DNA of 64,000 bases from Agromyces sp. SYSU T00194 (GTDB lineage: Bacteria > Actinomycetota > Actinomycetes > Actinomycetales > Microbacteriaceae): positions 918,442 through 982,441 of the forward strand of contig NZ_JBEPJZ010000002.1 in NCBI RefSeq assembly GCF_040496035.1. The letters are read 5' to 3'. The notes beneath the pieces were generated by a model. It had not been told where the DNA came from. It made no database searches and worked only from the letters and a program-made list of their open reading frames with translations. Position numbers and translations under genes: made by a program. Positions 26,720 to 35,010 of this stretch are shown here, piece by piece. Each line of letters opens with the position of its first letter. Positions within the stretch are counted from its first letter, which is position 1.

Positions 26720-27697
26720 CTATGCGGCCCCGTCGAACATGCTCGTGACCGACCCGTCGTCGAAGACCTCGTGGATCGCGCGGGCGAGCAGCGGGGCGAT
26801 CGACAGCACGGTCAGGCGGTCCCAGTGCTTCTCGGGCGGCAGCGGCAGGGTGTCGGTGACGACGACCTCGTCGATGAACTCGCTCTGCAGCAGTTCGGTC
26901 GCGGGCGGCGAGAACACCGCGTGGGTCGCGGCGACGACGATGTTGGTCGCACCGTTGGCCTTCAGCGCCTCGGCGGCCTTGACGATGGTGCGGCCGGTGT
27001 CGATCAGGTCGTCGACCAGCAGGCAGGTGCGGCCCTCGACCTCGCCGACGATCTCGTGCACCGAGACCTGGTTCGGCACGAGCGGGTCGCGGCGCTTGTG
27101 GATGATGGCGAGCGGGGCGCCGAGCTTGTCGCTCCAGATGTCGGCGACGCGCACGCGGCCCATGTCGGGCGAGACGACGGTGAGCGTCTCGGGGTCGAGC
27201 TTCTTCTTGAAGTGCTCGAGCAGCACCGGCATCGCGAACAGGTGGTCGACGGGCCCGTCGAAGAAGCCCTGGATCTGCGCCGCGTGCAGGTCGACCGACA
27301 TGATGCGGTCGGCGCCCGCGGTCTTGTACAGGTCGGCGACCAGGCGCGCCGAGATCGGCTCGCGGCCGCGGCCCTTCTTGTCCTGCCGGGCGTACGGATA
27401 GAACGGCGAGACCACGGTGATGCGCTTGGCCGACGCGCGCTTCAGCGCGTCGAGCATGATGAGCTGCTCCATGAGCCACTCGTTGATGGGCGACGGATGC
27501 GACTGGATGACGAACACGTCGCAGCCGCGCACGCTCTGGCTGAAGCGCGCGTAGATCTCGCCGTTCGCGAAGGTGCGCGAGTCCGACTCGACGAGCTCGG
27601 TGTCGAGCTCCCGCGCGATCTCTTCGGCGAGCGCCGGGTGCGCGCGCCCCGTCACGAGCACGAGCTGCTTCGTGGTCTTGCTCTTGATGTTCGACAT
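26720..27697 (-). CDS. prs: Ribose-phosphate pyrophosphokinase
   Basis: Makes PRPP from ribose 5-phosphate and ATP; 325 residues, class I length. Visible: the early FANGEIYARFSQSVRG segment, PFYPYARQDKKGRGREPISA, VDLHAAQIQGFFDGPVDHL and the PRPP-binding loop LLVDDLIDTGRTI. It follows glmU by 24 bases, the standard actinobacterial glmU-prs pair, linking UDP-GlcNAc and nucleotide precursor supply. Downstream fadD-like gene follows with no gap. Confidence 0.97.
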   Translation of the reverse strand: MSNIKSKTTKQLVLVTGRAHPALAEEIARELDTELVESDSRTFANGEIYARFSQSVRGCDVFVIQSHPSPINEWLMEQLIMLDALKRASAKRITVVSPFYPYARQDKKGRGREPISARLVADLYKTAGADRIMSVDLHAAQIQGFFDGPVDHLFAMPVLLEHFKKKLDPETLTVVSPDMGRVRVADIWSDKLGAPLAIIHKRRDPLVPNQVSVHEIVGEVEGRTCLLVDDLIDTGRTIVKAAEALKANGATNIVVAATHAVFSPPATELLQSEFIDEVVVTDTLPLPPEKHWDRLTVLSIAPLLARAIHEVFDDGSVTSMFDGAA

Positions 27698-27720
27698 CCG
27701 CTGGTGGTCCCTCCCCCGGC

Positions 27721-29175
27721 TCAGCCGGCGTCCGTCTCGTCGTCCGTCGCAGCGGGTGCCGCGGCCTCCGCCGCCTCCGCCGCGGCCGACCCGGGTCGGT
27801 GCTCCTGCACCCACCCCGGCAGGTTGCGCTGGGGGGCGACGTTCACCGCGAGCGCGCCGGCCGGTACGTCCTTGCGCACGACCGTCCCCGCTCCCGTGTA
27901 CGCTCCGTCGCCAATCCTAACGGGCGCGACGAACACGCCGTGGGAGCCCGTGCGCACGTGCGAGCCGATCTCCGAGTGGTGCTTGTTCACGCCGTCGTAG
28001 TTGGCGAAGATCGACCCGGCGCCGATGTTCGCACCGTCGCCGATCGTCGCGTCGCCCACGTACGACAGGTGCGGCACCTTGCTGCCCATGCCGATGGTGG
28101 CATTCTTCGTCTCGACGAACGTGCCGATCTTGCCGTCCGCGCCGAGCGCGGTGCCCGGGCGCAGGTAGGAGAAGGGCCCGACGGATGCCCCTGCGCCGAT
28201 GACCGACAGGGTGGCATCCGTGCGCTTGACCGTCGCCCCCGCGCCGACCTCGCAGTCGAGCAGCGTGGTGTCGGGCCCGATCACGGCGCCCGTCTCGATG
28301 ACGGTCGCGCCCTGGATGTGCGAGCCGGGGAGGATCGTCACGTCGGGCGCGATGCGCGCCTTCAGGTCGATCCAGGTCGAGGCCGGGTCCTGCACGGTCA
28401 CGCCGTTCAGCTGCCAGCCGCGGATGATGAGGGCGTTCAGCCTGAGGGCCGCCTCCGAGAGCTGCGCGCGGTCGTTCACGCCCGCGACGAGCCACGGCTC
28501 CGACACCGGCACGGCCGACACCTCGGAGCCCGCGCGGCGCAGCAGCGCGATCATGTCGGTGAGGTACTTCTCGCCCTGCGCGTTGTCGGTGGTGAGGTTC
28601 GCGAGCTGGTCGCGCAGCTCCTGCACGCCGAACGCGTACACCCCGGCGTTCGCCTCCTGCAGGGCGAGCTCCGCGGCCGTGGCATCCTTCTGCTCCACGA
28701 TGCGGTCGAGCGCCCCCTCGGCGGTGCGCACGATGCGGCCGTAGCCCGTGGCGTCGTCGTAGATCGCAGACAGCACGGATGCGGCCGCCGGCGCGTCCCT
28801 GTGGCGCGCGAGGAAGCTCTGCAGCGTGCGGGCGTTCAGCAGCGGCACGTCGCCGTTCAGCACCAGCACGTCGCCGTCGAAGTCGTCGGGCAGCGCCGCG
28901 ACGGCCTGCTCGACCGCACGGCCGGTGCCGGGCACCTCGTCCTGGTCGACGATGATCGCGTCTGGGTACTCGGCGAGGATCGCCTCGGCGACCTGGTCGC
29001 GCTCGTGCCGCACCACCGCGACGACGTACGCCGCGTCGAGCTCGCGCGCCGTGGCGAGCACGTGCGCGATCATCGGCGCGCCCGCGAGCGGGTGCAGCAG
29101 CTTCGGAACGGCGGACTTCATGCGCGTGCCCTGCCCGGCGGCGAGGACGACGACGGCGAGCTTCTCATCGGTCAT
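27721..29175 (-). CDS. glmU: Bifunctional GlmU (GlcN-1-P acetyltransferase/GlcNAc-1-P uridylyltransferase)
   Basis: Last two steps to UDP-GlcNAc for peptidoglycan; 484 residues. The N-terminal uridylyltransferase has VVLAAGQGTRMKSAVPKLLH and VLNGDVPLL; the C-terminal half is a left-handed beta-helix with hexapeptide repeats and FVETKNATIG, PHLSYVGDA, GSIFANYDG of the acetyltransferase site. An Ala/Glu-rich tail ends the protein. The ATG lies one base after the 3' end of tRNA-Gln, with no independent leader, so glmU is probably co-transcribed with the tRNA. Downstream is prs. Confidence 0.97.
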   Translation of the reverse strand: MTDEKLAVVVLAAGQGTRMKSAVPKLLHPLAGAPMIAHVLATARELDAAYVVAVVRHERDQVAEAILAEYPDAIIVDQDEVPGTGRAVEQAVAALPDDFDGDVLVLNGDVPLLNARTLQSFLARHRDAPAAASVLSAIYDDATGYGRIVRTAEGALDRIVEQKDATAAELALQEANAGVYAFGVQELRDQLANLTTDNAQGEKYLTDMIALLRRAGSEVSAVPVSEPWLVAGVNDRAQLSEAALRLNALIIRGWQLNGVTVQDPASTWIDLKARIAPDVTILPGSHIQGATVIETGAVIGPDTTLLDCEVGAGATVKRTDATLSVIGAGASVGPFSYLRPGTALGADGKIGTFVETKNATIGMGSKVPHLSYVGDATIGDGANIGAGSIFANYDGVNKHHSEIGSHVRTGSHGVFVAPVRIGDGAYTGAGTVVRKDVPAGALAVNVAPQRNLPGWVQEHRPGSAAAEAAEAAAPAATDDETDAG

Positions 29176-29176
29176 G

Positions 29177-29248
29177 CTCCGCCACCAGGATTCGAACCTG
29201 GACTTCACAGCTCCAAAGGCTGTCGTGCTGCCGTTACACCATGGCGGA
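29177..29248 (-). tRNA. tRNA-Gln (anticodon TTG)
   Basis: 72-nt cloverleaf: acceptor TCCGCCA/TGGCGGA, anticodon stem ACAGC/GCTGT around CTTTGGA giving anticodon TTG, and the T-arm with GGTTCGAATCC. CCA is not encoded. The discriminator base is G. Only one base separates its 3' end from the glmU ATG. Confidence 0.95.
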
Positions 29249-29342
29249 CCGCGCTCCCGCAGGCGGGCACGCGCGCGTCCAAGTCTGCCATGCGGGGTGC
29301 GCGCGGAGCGGTGTCGGCGCGGCCTGCCGGGTGCGGAACCGC

Positions 29343-29852
29343 TCAGGCCGGCAGCGCGTCGGCGATACGGCCGGCCCAGGCGCGGATCTCGTCCCAGTCG
29401 CGGCGGTCGCGGAACTGTTCCGGGGTGTTCTCGAGCATCGAGCGTTCGACGAAGTTGCCGGGATCCTCCGGCACGCGACCTCCGAACACCACGTGCTCGC
29501 GCACGCCCAGCGCCTCTGCGCGCTCGATCACCTTGGCGGGTTCGAGCCACTTGTCGTCCTCCGGCGGCGCATCGGCCTTCGGCTCGCCGATCGGGCCGGA
29601 GCTGAACACCCAGAACGGCACCTCCGCCAGTCGGCCGCGTTCGTGGGAAAGGAAGTGGCGCGCCTCGCGACGCCATCGACCCATGTACACGGCGCTGCCG
29701 AGCACGACGGCGTCGAAGCCGTCGGCCGTCGCGCTGCCCGCCTCCACGGCTTCGGCGTCGTGGCCCCGGGCGCGGAGCGTCTCGGCGATCGCCTCGGCGA
29801 TCTCCGCGGTCGAGTGGTGCTTGGTCGCGTACGCGACGAGGACGCGTGCCAT
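29343..29852 (-). CDS. Flavodoxin domain protein
   Basis: 169-residue predicted FMN-binding protein of the flavodoxin fold, similar to HemG-type menaquinone-dependent protoporphyrinogen dehydrogenases. Features: VLVAYATKHHSTAEIAEAIA (phosphate-binding loop), VVLGSAVYMGRWRREARHFL and FWVFSSGPIGEP. ATG at 29852. No haem genes are near, so redox partner and role are not known. It lies alone between the tRNA and an unrecognised membrane-anchored protein. Confidence 0.88.
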   Translation of the reverse strand: MARVLVAYATKHHSTAEIAEAIAETLRARGHDAEAVEAGSATADGFDAVVLGSAVYMGRWRREARHFLSHERGRLAEVPFWVFSSGPIGEPKADAPPEDDKWLEPAKVIERAEALGVREHVVFGGRVPEDPGNFVERSMLENTPEQFRDRRDWDEIRAWAGRIADALPA

Positions 29853-29982
29853 GCGTCCAGCCTGCCGCCGTCGCGAACGGCGACGGGGACCTTCGGCCCG
29901 CGGGGTGAGCCGCTGGGCACTCGACTTCTCGCCGGGAGCGCCGTGCTCGGCGCGACTCGATCACCGGCCGCCGAAGTGGTGC

Positions 29983-30849
29983 TCAGAACTCGGTGCCGAG
30001 GTACAGCACCCGAGTCGGTTCCTGCATGACGAACCCCGCCACGAACCCGCCGTCGTCACGGAACTCGCCGAAGGTGTTCGGTGTGGTGCCGGCGCGGAAG
30101 CGAGCGAGCTCCTCGCCATACACCTCGCCAGTCTCGGCGGTCATCAGGTCGAACGTCACCGCCTGCACGTCGGACGCCCCATCGAGGTCGAACGACATGC
30201 CCTCGCCGGCGTAGCCGTCCGGCGCCCAGCCGAGGAAGAGGCCGCGGTAGTTCGCCGGAGCACCGCCGGCGAACCCCTCACCGTACGCGACCGACTGCGG
30301 GCCCATGAACAGCAGCGCGTGGGTCGGCGCGTCCAGGCCCGGCACCGCGAAGGCCTCCGCGAACGTCACCTCGCCGAGCTTGCCCAGGTCGTGGCCGAGC
30401 CACGACATCTCGGGGGTGATGCCCTCCTCCATGATCGTGATCGCGTAGAACTCCAGTTGCTCGCCCTCGAAGATCGCGCGAACGGTCACGCCCTCGCCCT
30501 CGTGCACCACGAGGCGGAGGTCCTCGTCGTAGCCCTCCGGGCACTGAGCGAACTGCTCGCACAGGTCGTAGACGCTCTTCACCTCGCCGACGTTGTTCGC
30601 GAAGTACGCCTCCGTGCTGTCGAGGTCGACCTGGGCGAGCGCGTCGAACAGCTCGGCGTGCGGTTCGAGCCAGGCGCCGACCCACGTCGCCACCTGTTGC
30701 TGCGCCTGGATCGCACCGACCACCAGCCCGAAGAGGAAGAGCGCGAACGCGGGCACCGCGATGAGCGGATGCTTCTTCGCAGCGTCGATCCACCGCGTGA
30801 CGGCCGAGGTCTTCTCGGTCGTCTCCGCGTCCGGGGCGTTCGGCGCCAT
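29983..30849 (-). CDS. Membrane-anchored protein of unknown function
   Basis: 288 residues: a polar N terminus, one hydrophobic helix (about residues 29-50) followed by a soluble, probably extracytoplasmic domain with acidic character and two Cys (LCEQFAQCPEG) that could form a disulfide. Segments such as EAYFANNVGEVKSVYDLC hint at the family that includes ETEC_3214-type proteins, but this is uncertain. Divergent from the MarR gene with 90 bp between them. Confidence 0.6.
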   Translation of the reverse strand: MAPNAPDAETTEKTSAVTRWIDAAKKHPLIAVPAFALFLFGLVVGAIQAQQQVATWVGAWLEPHAELFDALAQVDLDSTEAYFANNVGEVKSVYDLCEQFAQCPEGYDEDLRLVVHEGEGVTVRAIFEGEQLEFYAITIMEEGITPEMSWLGHDLGKLGEVTFAEAFAVPGLDAPTHALLFMGPQSVAYGEGFAGGAPANYRGLFLGWAPDGYAGEGMSFDLDGASDVQAVTFDLMTAETGEVYGEELARFRAGTTPNTFGEFRDDGGFVAGFVMQEPTRVLYLGTEF

Positions 30850-30927
30850 GGCCGGAGGCTACTCCCCCGAGCACGCCGGCGACCTCCGGGAACACACCGA
30901 TCGCCCGAATGCGGCCCGGCGACCCGC

Positions 30928-30933
30928 GATACT
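30928..30933 (+). promoter_or_regulatory. Likely -10 box of the MarR gene
   Basis: GATACT lies six bases before the ATG at 30940, a spacing that would place the transcription start at or next to the start codon (leaderless). A GGAG overlaps the gap, so conventional initiation is not excluded. Confidence 0.4.
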
Positions 30934-30939
30934 GGAGCA

Positions 30940-31443
30940 ATGGCCGAAGCAGACGAGGTCGACCGCATCGTCGACGACTGGGAGCGCGAGCGCCCCGACC
31001 TCGACTTCGCGCCGCTGCAGGTGCTGAGCCGCGTCGCGCGCCTCGCGAAGCACCTCGACCGCGCGCGCCGCACCGCGTTCGCGCGCTCCGAGCTGGAGTC
31101 GTGGGAGTTCGACGTGCTCTCGGCGCTGCGCCGCGCCGGCGAGCCGTACCGCCTCTCCCCCAAGGCGCTGCTGCAGCAGACGCTCGTCTCCAGCGGCACC
31201 ATGACGAACCGCATCGACCGCCTCGTCGAACGCGGGCTCGTGTCGCGCCAGACCGACCCGAACGACGGCCGCGGCATCCTCGTCGTCATGTCGACCGCGG
31301 GCCTCAACCGCGTCGACGCGGCCATCACGCGCCTCGTCGACGCCGAGGCCGAACTGCTCGGTTCGCTGCCCGCCGCCGAACGCAACCGGCTCGCGAACCT
31401 GCTGCGGAAGCTCAGTCTCGGGTTCGACGAGCAGGGTGCGTAG
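30940..31443 (+). CDS. MarR family transcriptional regulator
   Basis: 167-residue winged-helix regulator. DNA-binding core: LESWEFDVLSALRRAGEPYRLSPKALL, TLVSSGTMTNRIDRLVERGLV (recognition helix) and RQTDPNDGRGILVVMS (wing). Terminal helices form the dimer interface. It is divergent from the membrane-anchored protein at 29983-30849, a plausible target, and has no other nearby partner. Ligand unknown. Confidence 0.9.
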   Translation: MAEADEVDRIVDDWERERPDLDFAPLQVLSRVARLAKHLDRARRTAFARSELESWEFDVLSALRRAGEPYRLSPKALLQQTLVSSGTMTNRIDRLVERGLVSRQTDPNDGRGILVVMSTAGLNRVDAAITRLVDAEAELLGSLPAAERNRLANLLRKLSLGFDEQGA

Positions 31444-31503
31444 GCCCGGCGCACCCGCTCTCCGCGGGTCGTCCGCACGGTCCGCACGCCGCGCCATCCC
31501 AGC

Positions 31504-31567
31504 CTGAGGGCCATTCCTTGGGTTGAGGGCTGAAGCTTTCGCCCTCAGCCCAAGAAGTGTCCCTCAG
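31504..31567. repeat. Four-box 19-bp-period palindromic repeat, copy C
   Basis: CTGAGGG at 31504, TTGAGGG at 31523, CCCTCAG at 31542 and 31561: all steps 19 bp, exactly as in copy B some 16 kb away. The 27-bp arms match at 23 positions around the centre TGAAGCTTTC. A further CCCTCAG lies at 31614. It sits in the gap after the MarR gene and before the ABC-F gene end. Confidence 0.85.
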
Positions 31568-31660
31568 CCGGAGGTGCACCCTCGGCCCTGGCGCGGGGAA
31601 TGGCCCTCAGTCGGCGGCGGGAGCGGCGGTCGCAGGCCCGGGCGAGCGAGGGCGCGCCGG

Positions 31661-33487
31661 CTACGCCTCGAGGCGCTCCGAGACCTCGAGCCAGCGGGTC
31701 TCCAGGTCGGCGACGGATGCCTCGAGCTCGCCGAGCTCCACGGTGAGCACGCCGAGCCCGGTGAAGTCCGTCTGGTCGTGCGCCGCGAGGCGCTCGTGCG
31801 CCTGGGCGATCTCGACCCGCAGCTTCTCGAGCCGGCGGTCGATCGATGCGAGCTCCTTCTCGGCCGTGCGGCGCTCGGCGCCGGACAGCGCCGACGCGGA
31901 CGGCGCGACGGGCGCCTGCGTGGTCGTGGCCGCGGCGACGGCGGACGCGCCGGCACCCGCATCCGTCGACCGCCGCCGGAGGTCGAGGTACTGCTCGACG
32001 CCGCCGGGCAGGTGGCGCAGGTGGCCGTCCATGACGGCGTACTGCTGGTCGGTGACGCGCTCGACCAGGTAGCGGTCGTGGCTCACGACGAGCAGCGTGC
32101 CCGGCCAGGAGTCGAGGAGGTCCTCGATGGCGGCGAGCATGTCGGTGTCGAGGTCGTTGGTCGGCTCGTCGAGGATGAGCACGTTCGGCTCCTCGAGCAG
32201 GATGAGCAGCAGCTGCAGTCGGCGCTTCTGGCCGCCCGAGAGGTCCTTCACCGGGGTCGAGAGCTGCGCGCTCGTGAAGCCGAGGCGCTCGAGCAGCTGG
32301 CCCGGCGTGAGCTCGGTGCCGCCGGCGACGTAACTCGACTTCTGGCGGCCGATGATCGCGCTGACCCGCTCGTCGCCGAGGCCCTCCAGCTCGTCGAGCT
32401 GCTGCGTGAGGCTCGCGATGCGCACCGTCTTGCCGCGCTTCACGCGACCGCTGGTCGGCGCGACCGCGCCCGTCACGAGACCCAGCAGCGTGGACTTGCC
32501 CGCGCCGTTCACGCCCAGGATGCCGGTGCGCTCGCCCGGGGCGATGCGCCATTCGATGTCGCGCAGGATCTGCCGCGGCTCGCCCGTCGTGGCATCCGTC
32601 ACCTCGACCCCCGCGTCGAGCAGGTCGACGACGTCCTTGCCGAGGCGCGCGACCGCGAGGCCCGACAGCTCGACGCTGTCGCGCACCGGCGGCTCGCCCT
32701 CGATGAGCTGGTTCGCCGCCTCGATGCGGAACTTCGGCTTGCTCGTGCGGGCCGGGGCGCCGCGGCGGAGCCAGGCGAGCTCCTTGCGCGCAAGGTTGCG
32801 GCGCTTCGCCTCGGTCGCCGCGGCCATCGTGTCGCGCTCGACGCGCTGCAGGATGTAGGCCGCGTAGCCGCCCTCGAACGGCTCGAGGATACGGTCGTGC
32901 ACCTCCCACGTCGCCGTGCACACCTCGTCGAGGAACCAGCGGTCGTGCGTCACGACCACGAACGCGCCCTGGCCGGCGGGCCAGCGGGTCTTGATGTGGG
33001 CGGCGAGCCAGGCGATGCCCTCGACGTCGAGGTGGTTCGTCGGCTCGTCGAGGAAGAGCACGTCCCAGTCGCCGACGAGCAGCGCCGCGAGCGCCACGCG
33101 CCGCCGCTGCCCGCCGCTCAGGTCGCCGACGCGCGCCTGCCACGGCACATCCGCCAGCAGCCCGCCGATCACGTCGCGCGTGCGCGCGTCGCCCGCCCAC
33201 TCGTGCTCGTCGATGCCGCCGACGACGACGTGCGCGACCGTGTGCTCGAGGTCGATCGTGTCGGCCTGGTCGAGCATGCCGACGCGGATGCCCCTACGCC
33301 GCGTCACCCGCCCGGCATCCGGCTCCAGCCTGCCTGCCAGCAACCGCAGCAGCGTCGACTTGCCGTCGCCGTTGCGGCCGACGATGCCGACCCGGTCGCC
33401 CTCGTCGAGCCCGACCGTCACCTCGTCGAAGACGACGCGGGTGGGGTACTCGAGGTGCAGCCGTTCGCCGCCGAGGAGGTGTGCCAT
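31661..33487 (-). CDS. ABC-F family ATPase (Uup-like)
   Basis: 608-residue soluble protein with two ABC domains and no membrane helices. First domain: GRNGDGKSTLL, LSGGQRRRVALAALL, LFLDEPTNHLDV; second: GVNGAGKSTLL, LSGGQKRRLQLLLIL, LILDEPTNDLDT. The inter-domain linker is Arg-rich. The C-terminal 90 residues form a coiled coil (ASIDRRLEKLRVEIAQAHERL), as in Uup. Such proteins act on ribosomes or DNA structures. It lies downstream of ispE in the conserved rsmA-ispE-ABC-F order. Antibiotic resistance cannot be judged from sequence. Confidence 0.94.
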   Translation of the reverse strand: MAHLLGGERLHLEYPTRVVFDEVTVGLDEGDRVGIVGRNGDGKSTLLRLLAGRLEPDAGRVTRRRGIRVGMLDQADTIDLEHTVAHVVVGGIDEHEWAGDARTRDVIGGLLADVPWQARVGDLSGGQRRRVALAALLVGDWDVLFLDEPTNHLDVEGIAWLAAHIKTRWPAGQGAFVVVTHDRWFLDEVCTATWEVHDRILEPFEGGYAAYILQRVERDTMAAATEAKRRNLARKELAWLRRGAPARTSKPKFRIEAANQLIEGEPPVRDSVELSGLAVARLGKDVVDLLDAGVEVTDATTGEPRQILRDIEWRIAPGERTGILGVNGAGKSTLLGLVTGAVAPTSGRVKRGKTVRIASLTQQLDELEGLGDERVSAIIGRQKSSYVAGGTELTPGQLLERLGFTSAQLSTPVKDLSGGQKRRLQLLLILLEEPNVLILDEPTNDLDTDMLAAIEDLLDSWPGTLLVVSHDRYLVERVTDQQYAVMDGHLRHLPGGVEQYLDLRRRSTDAGAGASAVAAATTTQAPVAPSASALSGAERRTAEKELASIDRRLEKLRVEIAQAHERLAAHDQTDFTGLGVLTVELGELEASVADLETRWLEVSERLEA

Positions 33488-33521
33488 GACCGTCCGAGCC
33501 TACCCGCGCGCGGAGCGCGCG

Positions 33522-34448
33522 TCAGGCCGGGAGGACGCGGGCGCCGTGCACGGGCCCGTGGGCACGGATCGCCGTGAGGCGCGACGCCGAGAGGGCGACC
33601 TGCAGCTCGAGGGCCGCGTCGGTGTCGGCCGCGAGGAACGCGACCGTGGGGCCCGAGCCGGAGACGAGGCCCGCGAGGGCGCCGTGGTCGGAGCCGAGCT
33701 GCAGGATGCCGCCGAGGCCCGGCGCCAGCTCGAGGGTCGCGGCCTGCAGGTCGTTGTGCAGCACCGCGGCGAGGCGCTCGGGGTCTCCGGCGCGCAGCGC
33801 CTGCAGCACCGGCGCGTCGACCGCGGGGCGACGCTCGCCGGGTGCGGCCGCGACGCCGCGCAGGCGATCGAGCTCGGCATAGACGGCGGGCGTGGAGATG
33901 CCGAACTCGGCGATCGCGAGCACCCAGTGGAACGAGCCGGTGGCCAGCGCGGGGCTCAGCCGGTCGCCGCGCCCGGTGCCGATCGCGGTGCCGCCGGTGA
34001 GCGCGAACGGCACGTCGGCGCCGAGCCGCGCGGCGAGCGCGTGCAGCTCGTCCTTGCCGAGGCCGACCTCCCAGAGCGCGTCGCACGCGACGAGTGCGGC
34101 CGCGGCGTCCGCCGACCCGCCGCCCATCCCGCCGGCGATGGGCACGTGCTTCTCGATGGCCAGGTGCACGCCGCTGTCGATGCCGACGTGCGTCGCGAGC
34201 ATCCGCGCCGCACGCAGCGCCAGGTTCGAGTCGTCGACCGGCAGCGCGGAGGTGTCGATCGACCCGCTGAACGCGACCGAGAAGTCCTCCGCCGGGTACG
34301 CCCGCAGGTCCTCGTACAGCGACACCGCCTGGTAGGCCGTGGCGACGTCGTGGTACCCGTCGGGCTGCAGTCCGCCGACCCGCATGAAGAGGTTGATCTT
34401 GCCGGGAGCCCGCACGTGCACGACCGGTGTGGCTTCGGCGAGGGTCAT
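33522..34448 (-). CDS. ispE: 4-diphosphocytidyl-2-C-methyl-D-erythritol kinase
   Basis: GHMP kinase of the MEP isoprenoid pathway; 308 residues. Motif 1 is [15 protein letters not shown], motif 2 the glycine-rich [18 protein letters not shown], motif 3 [16 protein letters not shown] at 34448; the DUF4287 gene ends nine bases upstream and the ABC-F gene begins 34 bases downstream, so all are in one minus-strand run with rsmA, tatD and metG. Confidence 0.96.
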   Translation of the reverse strand: MTLAEATPVVHVRAPGKINLFMRVGGLQPDGYHDVATAYQAVSLYEDLRAYPAEDFSVAFSGSIDTSALPVDDSNLALRAARMLATHVGIDSGVHLAIEKHVPIAGGMGGGSADAAAALVACDALWEVGLGKDELHALAARLGADVPFALTGGTAIGTGRGDRLSPALATGSFHWVLAIAEFGISTPAVYAELDRLRGVAAAPGERRPAVDAPVLQALRAGDPERLAAVLHNDLQAATLELAPGLGGILQLGSDHGALAGLVSGSGPTVAFLAADTDAALELQVALSASRLTAIRAHGPVHGARVLPA

Positions 34449-34457
34449 TGCTCCAAC

Positions 34458-35000
34458 CTATCCCGCGGCTCGGGCGAGCCATGCGCGCAGCCGGTCCTTC
34501 ACCTCGGCGAACCGCTCGCCGTCGGCCATGCGGCTCCGGGTGAGGGTGACCGAGGTGCGCTCGCCGCCGGGCGTGGCCTGCGCGGCGAGCCGTTCGCCGT
34601 CGTCGAGGTTCCATCGCGCGTTCGGGTACTTCGCGGTGCGGTTCTGCGCGTCGGGCGTCCGCCCGAGCTCGGCGGCGACGACCGCGATCACGGCGTCGAG
34701 CGCCGCATCCGTGCCGAACGGCAGGGTCTTCGACACGGATGCCTCGAAGCTGCCGTCCTGCCGCTGCCCCGGTCGACGGATGCCGCGCGCCTGCTGATAC
34801 CCGACGACGATGCCCTGCGTCCACCACGGGTCCACACCGTGCTCGGCGACCAGCCACTTCACGGTCGCGGGGTGCGTCCACGACGCCGCGCCGGCCGCGT
34901 CGAGCACCGCGAACCAACCCTCCCAGTCGCGCCCGGTCGCGGCCTCGAGCGCCTCGGCGCCCATCGCCTGCTGCATGCCCCCCACGGGCGTCTCCGCCAT
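34458..35000 (-). CDS. DUF4287-containing protein
   Basis: 180 residues. The N-terminal half (ATGRDWEGWFAVLDAAGAASW, in parts, then HGVDPWWTQGIVVGYQQARG) fits DUF4287, a small helical domain. The C-terminal half resembles a short alpha/beta domain with ARWNLDDGERL. It is inserted between ispE and rsmA, which are usually adjacent, and is packed tightly on both sides. Function unknown. Confidence 0.75.
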   Translation of the reverse strand: MAETPVGGMQQAMGAEALEAATGRDWEGWFAVLDAAGAASWTHPATVKWLVAEHGVDPWWTQGIVVGYQQARGIRRPGQRQDGSFEASVSKTLPFGTDAALDAVIAVVAAELGRTPDAQNRTAKYPNARWNLDDGERLAAQATPGGERTSVTLTRSRMADGERFAEVKDRLRAWLARAAG

Positions 35001-35010
35001 GGGGCTCACG

